Source: Paratinospora sagittata (Eukaryota > Streptophyta > Magnoliopsida > Ranunculales > Menispermaceae). Taken from it: a stretch of 64,000 bases of DNA. Position 1 is the first letter of the stretch, and each line of letters begins with the position of its first letter. The translations under genes were made by a program, and so were the position numbers. The stretch covers positions 9,695,729 to 9,759,728 of the forward strand of contig CM069600.1 in NCBI GenBank assembly GCA_035771175.1, in the 5' to 3' direction. Of this stretch, positions 46,786 through 59,800 are shown one piece after another. The notes beneath the pieces are model-generated. The model did not search any database and was not told the DNA's origin. It saw only the letters and a program-made list of their open reading frames with translations.

Positions 46786-49526
46786 TGTCACGACGCCCCT
46801 AATGTAGGCTGACGTCATGACTGGCACAGTGTATTATACACTGTACATACTCATATACCGTATACAATATACTGTCAGCCTCAACGGACATTCACAATAA
46901 TTCTCAAAATTTTTAGAAATTTTGACAGCATCTCCCCATAAAATGGACAATTCACATTTTTTCCCTGATATACCACAAATCAAATTATATATATATATAT
47001 AGTTAATTCATCCACACATCTAGCCATCCTCATTTCATTCATTTATCAAATCATATCATCTCTTCTTTCCACCATGTAATAATGTAATCATGTACATCAT
47101 CATTAGCATTCCAAAATCCCCTATATTCAGCTATTTTGTATATGCTCACACATCCCATCTAGATGATAATACATATATATAATGTGTGATATATATATAT
47201 CAAACTAACACAAGTATAATCCATTACTCCAATGCATACGAACGTCAACAAAGTAAAGATCTGGGTCACGAGTCGATCACTTTCTAACTTTCCTTTTTTT
47301 CCTTTCAACTTTGTACCTGAAATATTGAAGGAATGAAGTGAGCAATCAACAGGCTCAGTGAATATATCTCCTGATATGATAATCATATACATTTAGGGAA
47401 ACATGACATTTAAAATCATTTAAAACAATCATTAAAGACATGCATCATTCAACGAATATACCATACATGTCAACAACATAGATTTCATGATTTTTCAAGA
47501 AAACAATGTATCTTTTTCAACTAAAACCACAATCTCCCTCATTCTCGTAATGGAAAGGGTACGAACTCCTTATTATGCACCGATAAGGAGTCTACGCTTG
47601 GACCTCACATTACTCAATTCACAGTCATTTCAAGGATCTTCAATCCTTGTTAGGACAAGCCTATTGACAATGAGGTTACGCGTAACACTCATCTGAGTCT
47701 AATTCATAACGAAATGACATCAACTTGCCTTTGCAAGTCTCACATGCTCTAATGCTATAAAAAAATTATTTATGAATGCAAATTAAAACACAATGCAACA
47801 ATATATGCATAGCATATTTACATTCAAACATTTCATATATATATATATATATATATATAATGTCATACAAGAACCAAATCAAGAAAATATACTCACAGTA
47901 CAAGATTTTTCAACTTAAATACAATCACTGTCGCTTTCGAGTCCAGTTCCAATTTAAATCCAACTAACTCAACATGTCACAACCACTCCATAATTCAATT
48001 TCATTTATTCATATCTATTTACATATTTAATTTATCAACACACATCAAATCACTAATAATAAAGATCAACCTGAAAAATATTATACACATTCTGTGAATT
48101 TAGATTCCAACTCAATTTAGGACTAATAAGCAGTTGAAGAAACTATTATCTCGTTTCTGTGGTCAATCTAGATATTTCCACTAGAAAGAACAGTGAAAAT
48201 AGATTTTCAATTTCTATTTTCACTAATTCTCAGTTTTATTTTTCTACTGGAATATATATCAATTTTATTAAAAATATAGTACATTCTTAAAATTATTCTG
48301 TCCACATCAACACGTGTAAAATCAGTCATACTACCATTCTACTACCTTCAACAGGTATTTTACTAAGGTATTACACGTTCGCGAAGGTCACGAAAGTAAA
48401 TTTTACTCACCAAAACTATATATTTAGTTACTAAAAATATCAAATCATATCCAAAAATCACAATCTTAGTATTGAAACGTCCGGAATTCAGTTCTCTACG
48501 ATTTTATGATCTCAAACCGAAGTTTCACTGGATTCCAATTCTATTTTATTCACTGAAAATAATTATAATACTGTTCATGTCACTGTTCATTAGAAACATG
48601 AATAATTTTTACTAAAATTGTCCAACAGTCTCCAAAAATCATGAAATTAGCATCGATGGACTCACAATAGTTTATTCTACCATTCTATAGCCTTAAACTG
48701 GAGTTTCATCGGGTTTTAATATGATTCGAAATATTTCTAATATAAACTTTAACTTCCAACAAACTTCCAACAGCTATAAAAATTCCAAATGAACAAATAA
48801 ATGAAATCTAACTACATATTCGGGGCTCCTACAGTTTAGGGAGTGGTTTTTAACCTTTCGAACAAATTTTTATTCAAGTTAGATCAAAACCCCAATTTTG
48901 AAAACGCCTTATAACGACTCCCATAGCTAAAATTACTCAACCAGAATCGTCATACACTAGTTAAAAATTAATTTCAAGACGAAAAATAGCAAAAATAACT
49001 TACCAACAAGTCAGATTTGGCCGCGAATCCATAATTTCCCCTTTTTCTTCTTCCTTCTTCTCCATTCTTCTTTTTTCTCTTTCTCTTCTTTTGTTTTGGT
49101 TTTTTTTACACGTTGGAGACTGAGAGAGATTAGAAGAGATGACATGTATATATATAAAATAATCCTATGCACCTCATCTAACTTAATAAAGCAACTTCCC
49201 CATTTTAATATTTAACTTGTATTTATTAAATCATATTATTCATTAATTCATTAAATCATACTACAATCTACATATTTAATTAACCAACCCCATAAATTAA
49301 TCAATTTAATTCAACTCCATTTTTTAACTTGCATGTAAGCACCCATATAGGATGATCTATATCATTTTTATTTAATAATTTGATTTATTTATTAATACCC
49401 CTTAAATATAAAATGTATTTTTATATATGCATATATTTGCCTTTTATGTATAAAATACGTATATTATAAATCTCGATATACGTATTATTTAACGTATGTA
49501 TTTAATTAAAATTACAGGTTGTTACA
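46786..49526 (-). mobile_element. Solo LTR of gypsy (Tekay-like) element, minus strand
   Basis: The plus-strand reading starts tgtcacgacgcccctaatgt (compare 1061) and ends ggttgttaca. At 2,741 bp it matches the size of the 1061-4637 LTR without its foldback. It shares the 'gtatacaatatactgtcagcct' region and the 'gtacctgaaatattgaagg' region near 47315. Flanking pentamers are tatct and tgact, so no clean target duplication survives. It contains (TA)n runs near 46985 and 47838. It separates the VQ gene from the VQ remnant. Confidence 0.75.
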
Positions 49527-50269
49527 TGACTACAGTTATATATTTGTATCATACATGTAATTAATTATTTTTGTTGTTAGAATAATGTATATTTTCTTTT
49601 TCTGAAACACTATTTGAGACAATAATGATTATTGGGCCTCTTAAAAGTACCTTGATAGTACTCCATTCAAATATCTGTAATTTTAGTGAAAAGTACTCTA
49701 TATCTAGGATTATAAACCTTTCTTCCTTCACATTACAGTACATAATTCAAAAAACCTTTCTAGGTTTTAGTGAAAAGTACCTTAAGATAAAAATGATATA
49801 CTGCAAATGAATTAATTAATTAATTACAAACCTAGAAAAATGATATACTGCAAATGAATAATGAAACAATGGAGTCTTTAAGATAAAAATCAGGAAGTAA
49901 TTCTTATAATTTAAATATGGGCAAAAGGCCTCTATATATCTAGACCTGACCCGATCATTTAATAATTTTGTCAAATCTTTTAGGTTGAGTTTATATGTCA
50001 AATTAAGTTAGGTTGGGTTTAGAAATTTGTAACCCGATTTAGTTTGGGTTAGGTCAACGTTTTATAATTTAACTGAATCAACTTGAAATAATTTATAATA
50101 ATAGTTAGTACTCTATTCATTATTTTCATTATAGACACTCGGAGTAGATAACCTAAAATATTATAATGTAAATTAATATAATGAAAAACAAAACATCTTG
50201 ATCAACTATTATAAGTTTGCATGGCAATGCAAAATTGTAATACTCCAAAGAAACTTGGATTGAAGGGCC
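49527..50269. other. Non-coding spacer before the VQ remnant
   Basis: AT-rich; a repeated 'ttttagtgaaaagtacctt' type sequence occurs near 49680 and 49763. No gene is supported. Confidence 0.4.
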
Positions 50270-50530
50270 TTGGAAACAAATAAAGAATGTCCACCGCTGG
50301 TTCTAGATGATTATTACGAAGATTGTTGATGATGAGAGTGCATATGTATGCATATCATGCATGCTTATTGCATGTATGCCCACTTTTTAATTTCCAATTT
50401 TTTCTTCTATTAGTTAGCTTCTTGGATTCCATTCTTTTGTATGTAGATTGATGAAGATTAATTACTAGTATTCTTTGATTATTTAGCAATGTATTTTGTA
50501 CATAATATAAAGTCACGTTCATTATATTTG
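50270..50530 (+). pseudogene. 3' remnant of a second VQ-motif gene
   Basis: Bases 50288-50329 read CPPLVLDDYYEDC followed by a stop, comparable with the intact gene's SPPLAVEDYI end. Similarity continues into the 3' untranslated region: 'gatgatgag', 'catgcat...cccacttt', 'tagcttcttggattcc' and 'tactagtattctttgatt' correspond to 46030-46170. No VQ motif or start codon is found upstream. This is best read as the tail of a tandem VQ duplicate whose 5' part was lost. Confidence 0.65.
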
Positions 50531-51685
50531 GGTCTTTTCTAAAATACTTAATTAAGCATCATGATTTATTGTATTGAACTGAACTTAATTAAGTTTTTTC
50601 TTAAATATATGGGAATGCATCGTGATCATTATGTTAAAAATATATGTTATTATTTATGTTATTAATGTATTATCTTTAAAAAAAAGGAGTTTGAAGGTAA
50701 ATGTATATCTTTTGGAAGGTATTTTAAAAGGGTGTTTTTTTTTTAAAAAAAGAAAAGGTATTTTTAAAAGGGTAATAAGCTACTTAGACATAGGAACATG
50801 AGGCAATTAGAAAATATATCTTTGTATTAGAAAATTATTTATATTTTATACTGAATAAGCTTGCAACCATGTATTAGAACAAAGATTCTTTAAACTAAAT
50901 TTTAATTATACATTAGATTTTAATTAACATTCTTTTATAGAAAAAATATTATTATAATGTTTAATAAATAATAAATAATAACAAATAAAATTTAAGAAAG
51001 GGCAAAAAATTTAAGAGGGTACCCTTTGGCTTGTCTAGCTAGTGCCAAATGTAATAGTAAGTTAAAAAAAATAAAAATTAATTCAACATATAATACAAAC
51101 ATTAAACATCATTCATTAAACATCATTCCTCCACTTTTACAGTACTAGATTTTGGATTCACAAATATCTAGATTTACAAATGTTTTCTTTCAATTGGCTA
51201 AAATTAAAGTAACAAAGACTTCTTTTTCTTTGTATTTTTTTACTATAACTCTCTATGTCTCCCTTAACCAGATTATTTTGGAGTATGACAAGTACTGAGG
51301 ATATTGGGCATTTCTTTCAAAGTGAACAAATACAAATTCAAATTCAAATCCAAAATCAAAATTTTGTTCCTAAACTAGGACTTATACTTATACTTGATTG
51401 TCTAACAAAGACTTGTTTGTACCTTCAAAAAAAAAAAAAAAAATCAAATTTTCTGTTCTCTATAACTGAAAAAAAATAATAATAATAATTATTATTATTC
51501 TTTATAACTGAATAATAATAATAATAATAATAATAGTAATAATAATAATTATTATTATTATTGTTAAATATAATAATAATTATTATTGTTAAATATAATT
51601 TTATTTTTATTTTTAAGAGGGTCTTGTGTTTCCCACGAATCAAGTAACTCAACCAAGAAGAAGAACAATAGCAGCAGCAGCAGCC
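50531..51685. other. Intergenic region and promoter of the isopropylmalate dehydratase gene
   Basis: AT-rich, with poly-A tracts and the AAT/ATT array at 51470-51592. The sequence from about 51610 to 51685 is likely 5' untranslated region (purine-rich, ending in (AGC)n just before the ATG). No confident TATA box can be singled out. Confidence 0.45.
51470..51592. repeat. (AAT)n/(ATT)n palindromic microsatellite
   Basis: Alternating blocks of aat and att repeats, capable of forming hairpins, lie about 100-215 bp before the start codon. Confidence 0.9.
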
Positions 51686-54600
51686 ATGGCTTCAGCAGCG
51701 ATTCCTTCAACTTTCATCAAAAAGGTTGTTAATTTCATCTCAAATCCTTCTTTTCATATAGAAATTAACAAAATTTACAGGTACCCATTTCTAAAAATCC
51801 AATCTTTTTTTTTCATCAATTCGTTGTTCATTTGGTGTCTCATCAGGTTGAACTGGGTGGTGGTCTCTCGTGTTTCTCTTCAAGTTCCTTATCAACTCAG
51901 AAGTGCAAGAGAAGCAAATCGCGTTCAAAGAAAATAGTTTCAGTCATTGCACCGCCATCGCAGCGCTCTCCTTCAACCACTGGCTCGGTTTGATTTCTAA
52001 ATTTTGTTCTTTTTTTTTCTTTAATTTCAGATCTTTTTTTATGAAAATCTATGTGTTCTGGGGTTTATAATTTCTGTATTTCATTTTTTTGGGGGGTTTT
52101 TTTTTTAAAATTTTTTTGGGGAATTTGTTAGGTGAAAACTGCGATGACGATGACAGAGAAGATCATGGCTAGGGCTTCTGAGAGGTCACAATTGGTGCCT
52201 GGAGAGAATGTTTGGGTGAATGTTGATGTGTTGATGACCCATGATGTTTGTGGCCCTGGAACTATTGGAATTTTTAAGAAAGAGTTTGGTGAGAATGCAA
52301 AGGTATGTGGGCTTTGTTTTTTTTTTTTGATTATTTTGTGTTCTTGAGCTGGATTTTGAATTGAAGGATTTTTTAAATGAACTTTGAATTCTTGGGATTC
52401 TTTACTAGTTTTTGAACTTAATTGTGAGTTTTGAAGCCAATTTGAGCTTCAAGTTTCAGTTTCAGGATCAAATTTGGAATTGCTAAATCAAAATCAATTA
52501 GTAAATTTTGTAGATGTCAAAAAGTTCCCTAATTGCCTCAAATTCAGAAGAAGAATGCTAAATGATTTAAGTTTGAGCAATAAAATACTGTGTGTAGGTT
52601 TGCAGTTAGGCACATACTCAACCTCAATAATTTACTATCATTTCTTAATAGCTTAAGCTTTATGAATAACATACATGCTGAAAAAGAAATTCCTTTAAAA
52701 TTTTTATAATGGGGATTTTTTTCACCAAGGCTGCTGTCCTTATAAAAATTCAGTCCAATTTAAAATTTTAACCTAATAATTTTATTTTTATAAGTTTTAG
52801 CAACAAAAATGGATATCTCATAATAGCTAATCTCCTATGCCACTTCTTGCAAGGCTATGAATATTGACGTATAATGATTTTTGAAAATGAATTGCTTGTG
52901 GAAGAATCCTCCTACAAATGAATTTATTTTTAAAATTTTTTTGCAGGTCAAATGGTCATAAGTCATGAATAAAAGTTCTTTTTTAATAATTATATTTTTC
53001 TTAGATTGGCATAAAAAACATTAAAAAGCAGTGATACCTGAAATATATGATATGTAGGATATATATGTTTTTTCTCTTTGAAACAATCATGTGAATCATT
53101 ATACTTAAATCGTGAATTTTAAGATTCCATTAATAATTTTGGATTTTAAAAGCAGTGGGATCCATCTTAAGGTTTCTATAATTTTTCACCAAGATGAATT
53201 GTGAATTGTAAGAATCATAGATCCACTTTGGAATTCTTACAACCATGTCATATTGTCATCAGTTATCATTTATCAGTCATCACCATAATTTTCAAAAAGA
53301 TAATCACCACTATAACTGTGAACCCCTTCTTCAAAAAGGCACTAACATACATTGAACCATGTGGTAATGCCATGAATAGCTGGACTTGATTTAATGTGAT
53401 TCATTAACATGATTCATTCATTCAATGCCAATCTAACTTTTCCCTTGAAATTTATTTGTAGTGTTTATAAATTATGATATGAAAGCAATAAACTAAGAAT
53501 TGATAAACTGTAATATATACATACTTGTTTGAAAGTGCTCAAATTGTATTTATATCTTGAAGAGCTACATGTTGTACTTTAGTTATGTATAGCAATCTTC
53601 TGTAAATAAGTTAGGGGTATTATACTCATCACTATCCTGTCAAAATGATGTGGATATATTTTTTTTCTTAAAAATAATTCTAAAATTCATGGTATACTAA
53701 ATATTAGACAAGAAATGAAAGCTAACGTATTGCAAACAAAAATCTCACTTTAAATACCCTATTTGTTACTTAAACACAAGTTTGGTCATCTCTCTTCAAA
53801 ATGACTCTTTATTTATCCCTTTGAAGGCACTTGGTTTGTTGTCAACTCTATGTCATCCCTAAGGGCTGGACTATATTTGGGGACTAGCAACTAGTATCTT
53901 GTTGCATTTAGAGGCTTAAGTAATTGGAGGTCCCATATTTAAGTGATGCCCATGTTAATTGGTAATGCTTCTGGATGTTGTCTAAATTTTTGGTAATGTT
54001 TTCTTTTGCGCTATCCGTTGCTTTGTGTATATAGCTCATTGCTAGTCTTTTCATTTGAATCAATTGATCTCATGTCCTTAAGTAGAGGGACAATATTCCT
54101 AATGCAAAATTAATTGTTGCCCAAAATTTGTTATTAGATGAATGATTTGTCTACTTTATTACCTTCAATATTCTTTGCGGGAGGGCGTCTTTGCCATTCT
54201 CTTGGGAGTCTTGCGACTTGCTCTTCAAAGTCCAAAACTTGTAATGAAGGATGTGATGGTTAACTTTTTTTTTCGATGAATATTGATGAGAAGATGTAAT
54301 AGCTAACTTCCTTCAGGTTGCAACTCTCTACCCTTTTGGTTTTCAATTAGGTTAAGAATTTGAATAAAAAGGCATTCATCATACATGGTATATGAGGCTC
54401 ATGGCATTGTAGGGTCTAGGAAAGGAATGATATATGCATTCTTACCCCCATAATGCTGAGAAGTTGTTTTCAGATTTGAACTTGTGATGCCACACATCTC
54501 GAGGATTTGTGTTCAAAGGACAAAGAGGTTTGCACCAACCTAACACAAGCCAATATCGAACTAAGAAATCCTCCTCAAGGCAACCTCCGCCTCATCAAAA

Positions 54601-56638
54601 TCTGAGGGGTAGATGTTGGACCATGAGGTTAGTATCACCAAACTGCCCAAGACATAGCTAAATTCAGTGAGAGTCAACTCAAAACTGTCTTAGTTGCTAA
54701 ATTCATATCAACAACTTTACAGGAAAATTCACAAATATTGTTATCTCGATAGGTATATCATCCATTAAGCTACACTCAAGCACTGCCACGAGGAAGATTC
54801 GTAAAGACTGTTAGCTCAATAGTTAATTACATGCTATGTCAAGCTAACAATACTCAATAAGGATGGAAGTAAGTCAGGTCTATGGTACCAACCTGACCAG
54901 CATAGAACAGGGCAACAACTGTCAGATACGCGTATAGACCACTCCCCAACACATGGTGAGATGCCACATGTCTTACCAATTACCGAATGGACCTTCTAAT
55001 ATAGATACCCCTTAGATTCCCCCCAAAAACGGTAAGTCATTAATGATACATTAAATACACACCTTGTCTTTATTGTTTAGAAAGAGCTAAGCTTAGCTTG
55101 GCTCTGACTTAAGCATCAGAGGTCTTAGGACTGTTCAAAGGTCTTGAGTTCTTGAGTGGCAGCACAGTTGTAGATCACCAGTTACAGTTAGCTCATCCTC
55201 ATTAATTGGTGTTGGTCAAATCTTATATAAAAAAGTTGTACTTGAGGTGAGACATCAATGAGAAAAAGAGTGAAAAATGGATTTGCGGCGATATGCAAAC
55301 AGATAAAATGAACTTATAGCTATACAACAAGAGTAAACGGTTAACTATGCAAATGGATAAAGTATGGAATAGGTTGGTGTATGATAATGTATGCACTTGA
55401 AAAAAAAAAAAGGTTAATTTGACAAGTATGGAAAGTATCTAAGGTGAATCTCTCTCTTTCTCTCTCTTTCAGTAATATTGATGTATGTAACTTTTTCTTT
55501 GTGGATGATGACCCTAGGTTCCTTAAAATTTTGAAATAGTGAAATATGGCAAAACATATCTTTCACTTCCTTTTTGATAAGGATTGAAGCTTAGGATTTA
55601 ATAAGGGAAAGTTGATTGAGAAGGTTTGCTGGTAAAGAAATGAGACCAAAGAGCAAGGAGTATATTTTTAAGGAATGACACGGTGCACGTTGGAGATTTG
55701 GAGATACAAGAAGGATGAGAGGAAGGCTATATTGGCTTGTGCAAGCAAAGAAATGAGTGTCCTATACCATACAGAAAATATGATTTCAAATAGAGTTGAC
55801 AAGTAGAATGAAAATTTTGTGGTCAACACAAGGTTCCTGGGATAAGACCTTGTGTTGTGGTTGTAGCTATTCATGTTGAAACTTGCCACCACTTCCACTG
55901 CGTGCAAATTAAGGGCTGTTTGGTTTGAGATCCAAAAACAGTTTTGGAAAATAAAATTTTTAAAAACAACTTTTTTGGTTTTGTGGTTTACAAAACACTG
56001 AAAACAACTTTTTGTTGTATTCTTGTTTCCTTCACAAATTTTTAGATTTGATTGAAAACTTGTTTTTGAATTTTTTTGATAACATCGAACATGATTTCGA
56101 GAAATCTTTGTTTTCTTGAAAACAAAAAACAGTTTTCAGATTCCAAACCAAACATGGCCTAACTTTTCTGTGGCAAAGATGAACTGTAACATCAACCATA
56201 GAATACACCCTTTTTATATTGTTTTCGATGTTTTGTTTCTTCCTGTTCCTTTCCTAAATATATCTATGTACCCTTTTTTATGCTTATGCAATTTACATCA
56301 TTGACTTGAAATGTAAGGTATGGGATCGTGAAAAGGTTGTTATTATACCTGATCACTACATATTCACAAGTGATGAACGTGCAAATCGCAATGTGGATAT
56401 CTTGAGGGATTTTTGCATGGAGCAAAATATCAAGTATTTCTATGATATCAAGGATCTTGGTAATTTCAAGGTATGGTTCTCTTATCTAATTTGTCTTTGT
56501 TGTTTCTTGTTTATTTTTCCATCTTGGGTAAATTTGAAATGTCAAGTTTGTTTGCTATAATGCAGGCCAACCCAGATTATAAAGGTGTATGTCATATTGC
56601 TTTGGCCCAAGAAGGTCATTGCAGGCCTGGAGAGGTGC

Positions 56639-56683
<45 letters not shown>

Positions 56684-56692
56684 TCTCTCTCT

Positions 56693-56740
<48 letters not shown>

Positions 56741-56748
56741 CTCTCTCT

Positions 56749-56838
<90 letters not shown>

Positions 56839-59800
56839 GCTTCTCTCTCTCTCTCTCTCTCTCTCGCTTCTCTCTCTCTCATATATTTTAGGATATCATC
56901 TATTTCCTGCAGTCATTGCTTGAGCCCTTTCAACCTATTTGCAGGTCCTGCTGGGTACAGATTCCCACACATGCAATGCTGGAGCATTTGGCCAATTTGC
57001 TACTGGAATTGGCAATACTGATGCGGGTTTTGTAATGGGTGCTGGAAAGTTGCTTCTTAAGGCTAGTGAATGAATACTTTTTGGTGTCCCCAGTATTATA
57101 TTTACTTGAAAATGTTCTTTTTTTTTTTTCAATTGTACTGTGACATTTTGTTTTAATGGTATGGGTATGCATATTTTAGTCTCTTTTATGTCTTTGGTCT
57201 GGTTTTTTAACGTTGGCATGGTCTTCTTCCCATATATACTTAAAAATATATATTTTCCACATTTTCATCCACGTATGGGACCTTAATTTTTTTTAGAATT
57301 TCAATCTTTTCCACATGTCTAAATATAATATAATGTAATTATTTAAACCCAACAAGATGGGCTGTCTAGATGCCAAGTTTTTGATGAGGCGTTTGCTGTT
57401 TCCTGGTTTTCTTATCTGTTTTAGAAGCTGAAGTCGTAGCTTAAGGTCTGCAGGATGTATCACACAATGTCCTTAAAGAGGGTATGTTGAGAGTTGGTGA
57501 CAGCTGATAACTTATGCAGATTGAATCGTTTTTCAATATTTTAAAAGATTGTAAAATATTGATGCATAATAGAGTCCCAACTTTCAACAAGCCATTGAGA
57601 ATCAGTGAGAATTCCATATCAAAGGTTGATTGCTTAAATGCCACATTTTACAAACTTGATATCAAATTGGTTTTTAGTGAAAAATGAAAGTTAGTACTAG
57701 ATTTAGATGATACCACCAAACTAAATCCTATTCAATAGGTTACAGATCAATGAGTGAATTTTCAAGTTTTTTTTTTTTTTTTCGACAAGAAACAAAAATG
57801 TATTAAGTATAAAATCTGTACAAAAAATACACCGGTTCAAAACTGGAATAAATCAAACAAGGATGGTCAAAATAGCATTCTAGTCCCTCAACCAATCCCC
57901 TAATGGATAGCCTGTAGAGAGCTTACTAGCACTAACCCAAAGGGAAGCTAAAAAGAAAGAGCCATCCCACACAACCCTAATATCAATTTCCTTATTCTCA
58001 AACATACAATTGTTTCTCTTTTTCCAGATGGACCAAACTACCGCAAAAACAACAATACGCCAGTAATCCCTCAACCGTTTGGGGAGAATATTGTCATCAG
58101 GAAAAGCCCATAATGATGTGCTATTGGATAGACCAACCCACTGAAGTAAAATCTCCCATCTTCACCACACCCCTTTAGAGAAATCACACTCTAGAAATAA
58201 ATGATGGTTGGACTCCGCATCTCTTTTGCACAAACAACAACAATTGGGAGAGAGGGACCAACTCTTGAAACGCCTTTGTAGAATATCCGCACAATTCAAC
58301 TTGTCATGAGCAATTGTCCATCCTAAAAATTTGACCTTTGAACTAACACGAGCTTGCCAGATAAAATCATGTGGGAAAATGTTTAAATATGGAGAAAGGT
58401 CATTTTGAGAGCAAAGATTTAACAGAAAGGATTTGGAGGAGAACTCTCCCGAGGGTTCTAATGGCAAGCTAGGAAATCCGATCACTCTCATTAGAGAGCT
58501 GAACCTCCTCAAGAATATCAAGAAGGGAGGAAAGTTCAACACATTCCCGATCAGAGGGATCCCTTCTAAGGTGAAGACACTAAGAAGGCCTATCTCCCCC
58601 TCCACTTAGTGGGGTGGTGATGAGAACACAAATAGGATGATTATGCATGGTTGACAATCTATAAATATGGGGAAAAAGAACACAAAAACTGGAAGTGCCA
58701 AGCCAGGCGTCCTCCCAAAATTTAATCAAGGCACCATTACCCACTTTAAGGCGCGCAATGGAAGAAAAGTTCGAATAAAGGGAGTGTATGAACTTCCAAG
58801 GGCTACAATAGGTGGCTTTGGGGGACACACTAGCATCTCTAGAATTCCGATGAAACCCATGATGACTCACAACCACCCTCACCCACAAGGAGCCCTTCTC
58901 CTTGAGAAATCTCCATAACCACTTCCCTGCCAAGGCCCTGTTCCTAAGCTTCAAATTACCAATACCCAAGCCTCCTTGATCCATCCTTCTGCACGCCACA
59001 CTCCATCTTACCAAACAACTCCCACCCCCTATTTCCTCGCCTTTCCACAAAAAAATTCTCATTAACCTTTCAATCCTCCAAGACACCAATTTTGGAATTT
59101 TGAACATAGATAGAAATTACGTGGGAATGACATCCAACACACTCTTGAGACAGTATTGATGACTGGCTCCCAAAATGACATAGACAAAGGGTTACCCCCA
59201 AGAGGTAAAACAAGATATGTTAAGGGCCATTGACCAACCGAACAATCACGCAAAGAAGCCACCTCCATCACTCGAGACTCAGACATACAAATCCGAACAA
59301 TTTGACACTTATCAAGGTTCAATTTTATCCCCGTAATCCAACAGAAACCTTGAATGACCCTATGCGTAGCAAGAAGACTAGACCCATTATCTCAACCAAA
59401 AAAATGCAATCATCAGAAAATTGGAGGTGAGACTTATCCATCTATTAAACCTTTCACAATGAGTGAATTTTCAAGTTCAACCCATACATTTTTATATGTC
59501 AAGTTTATGAATAAGAAATCTGGACTAGTGCTTGATTTCTTTATCATTATAGACAATTTTCACCATATCATTTAATATATGCAAGGACTTTGAATGTGCA
59601 TTCTATATATGTTTCCTTAGTTTTGTAATTGTTATGGCATTAGCAGTTGTTTCTTATTTTGGCTTACTGATTTTTTCATTGTTTGATTTGATTTCTGGGC
59701 GGAGCTGTCTGAAAAGATAGGGTTTAGGAAGAGAGGGAGAGAGAAAAAAGGGTGTTATAGTGATGACTAAAATTGCGTCTTGGTATGTTAGATCTTTCAG

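Larger units (their letters stand above)
52303..56317 (+). other. Intron 3, 4.0 kb
   Basis: Boundaries are aag|gtatgt and gtaag|gtatgg. It contains a gypsy LTR remnant (about 54470-55225) and a hAT-like MITE (55913-56160). The rest is AT-rich, without other coding sequence. Confidence 0.85.

Noticed and set aside
56585..57021. Long serine-leucine and arginine-glutamate reading frames
   Set aside because: They are produced by the (TC)n microsatellite inside intron 5 of a well-supported gene.
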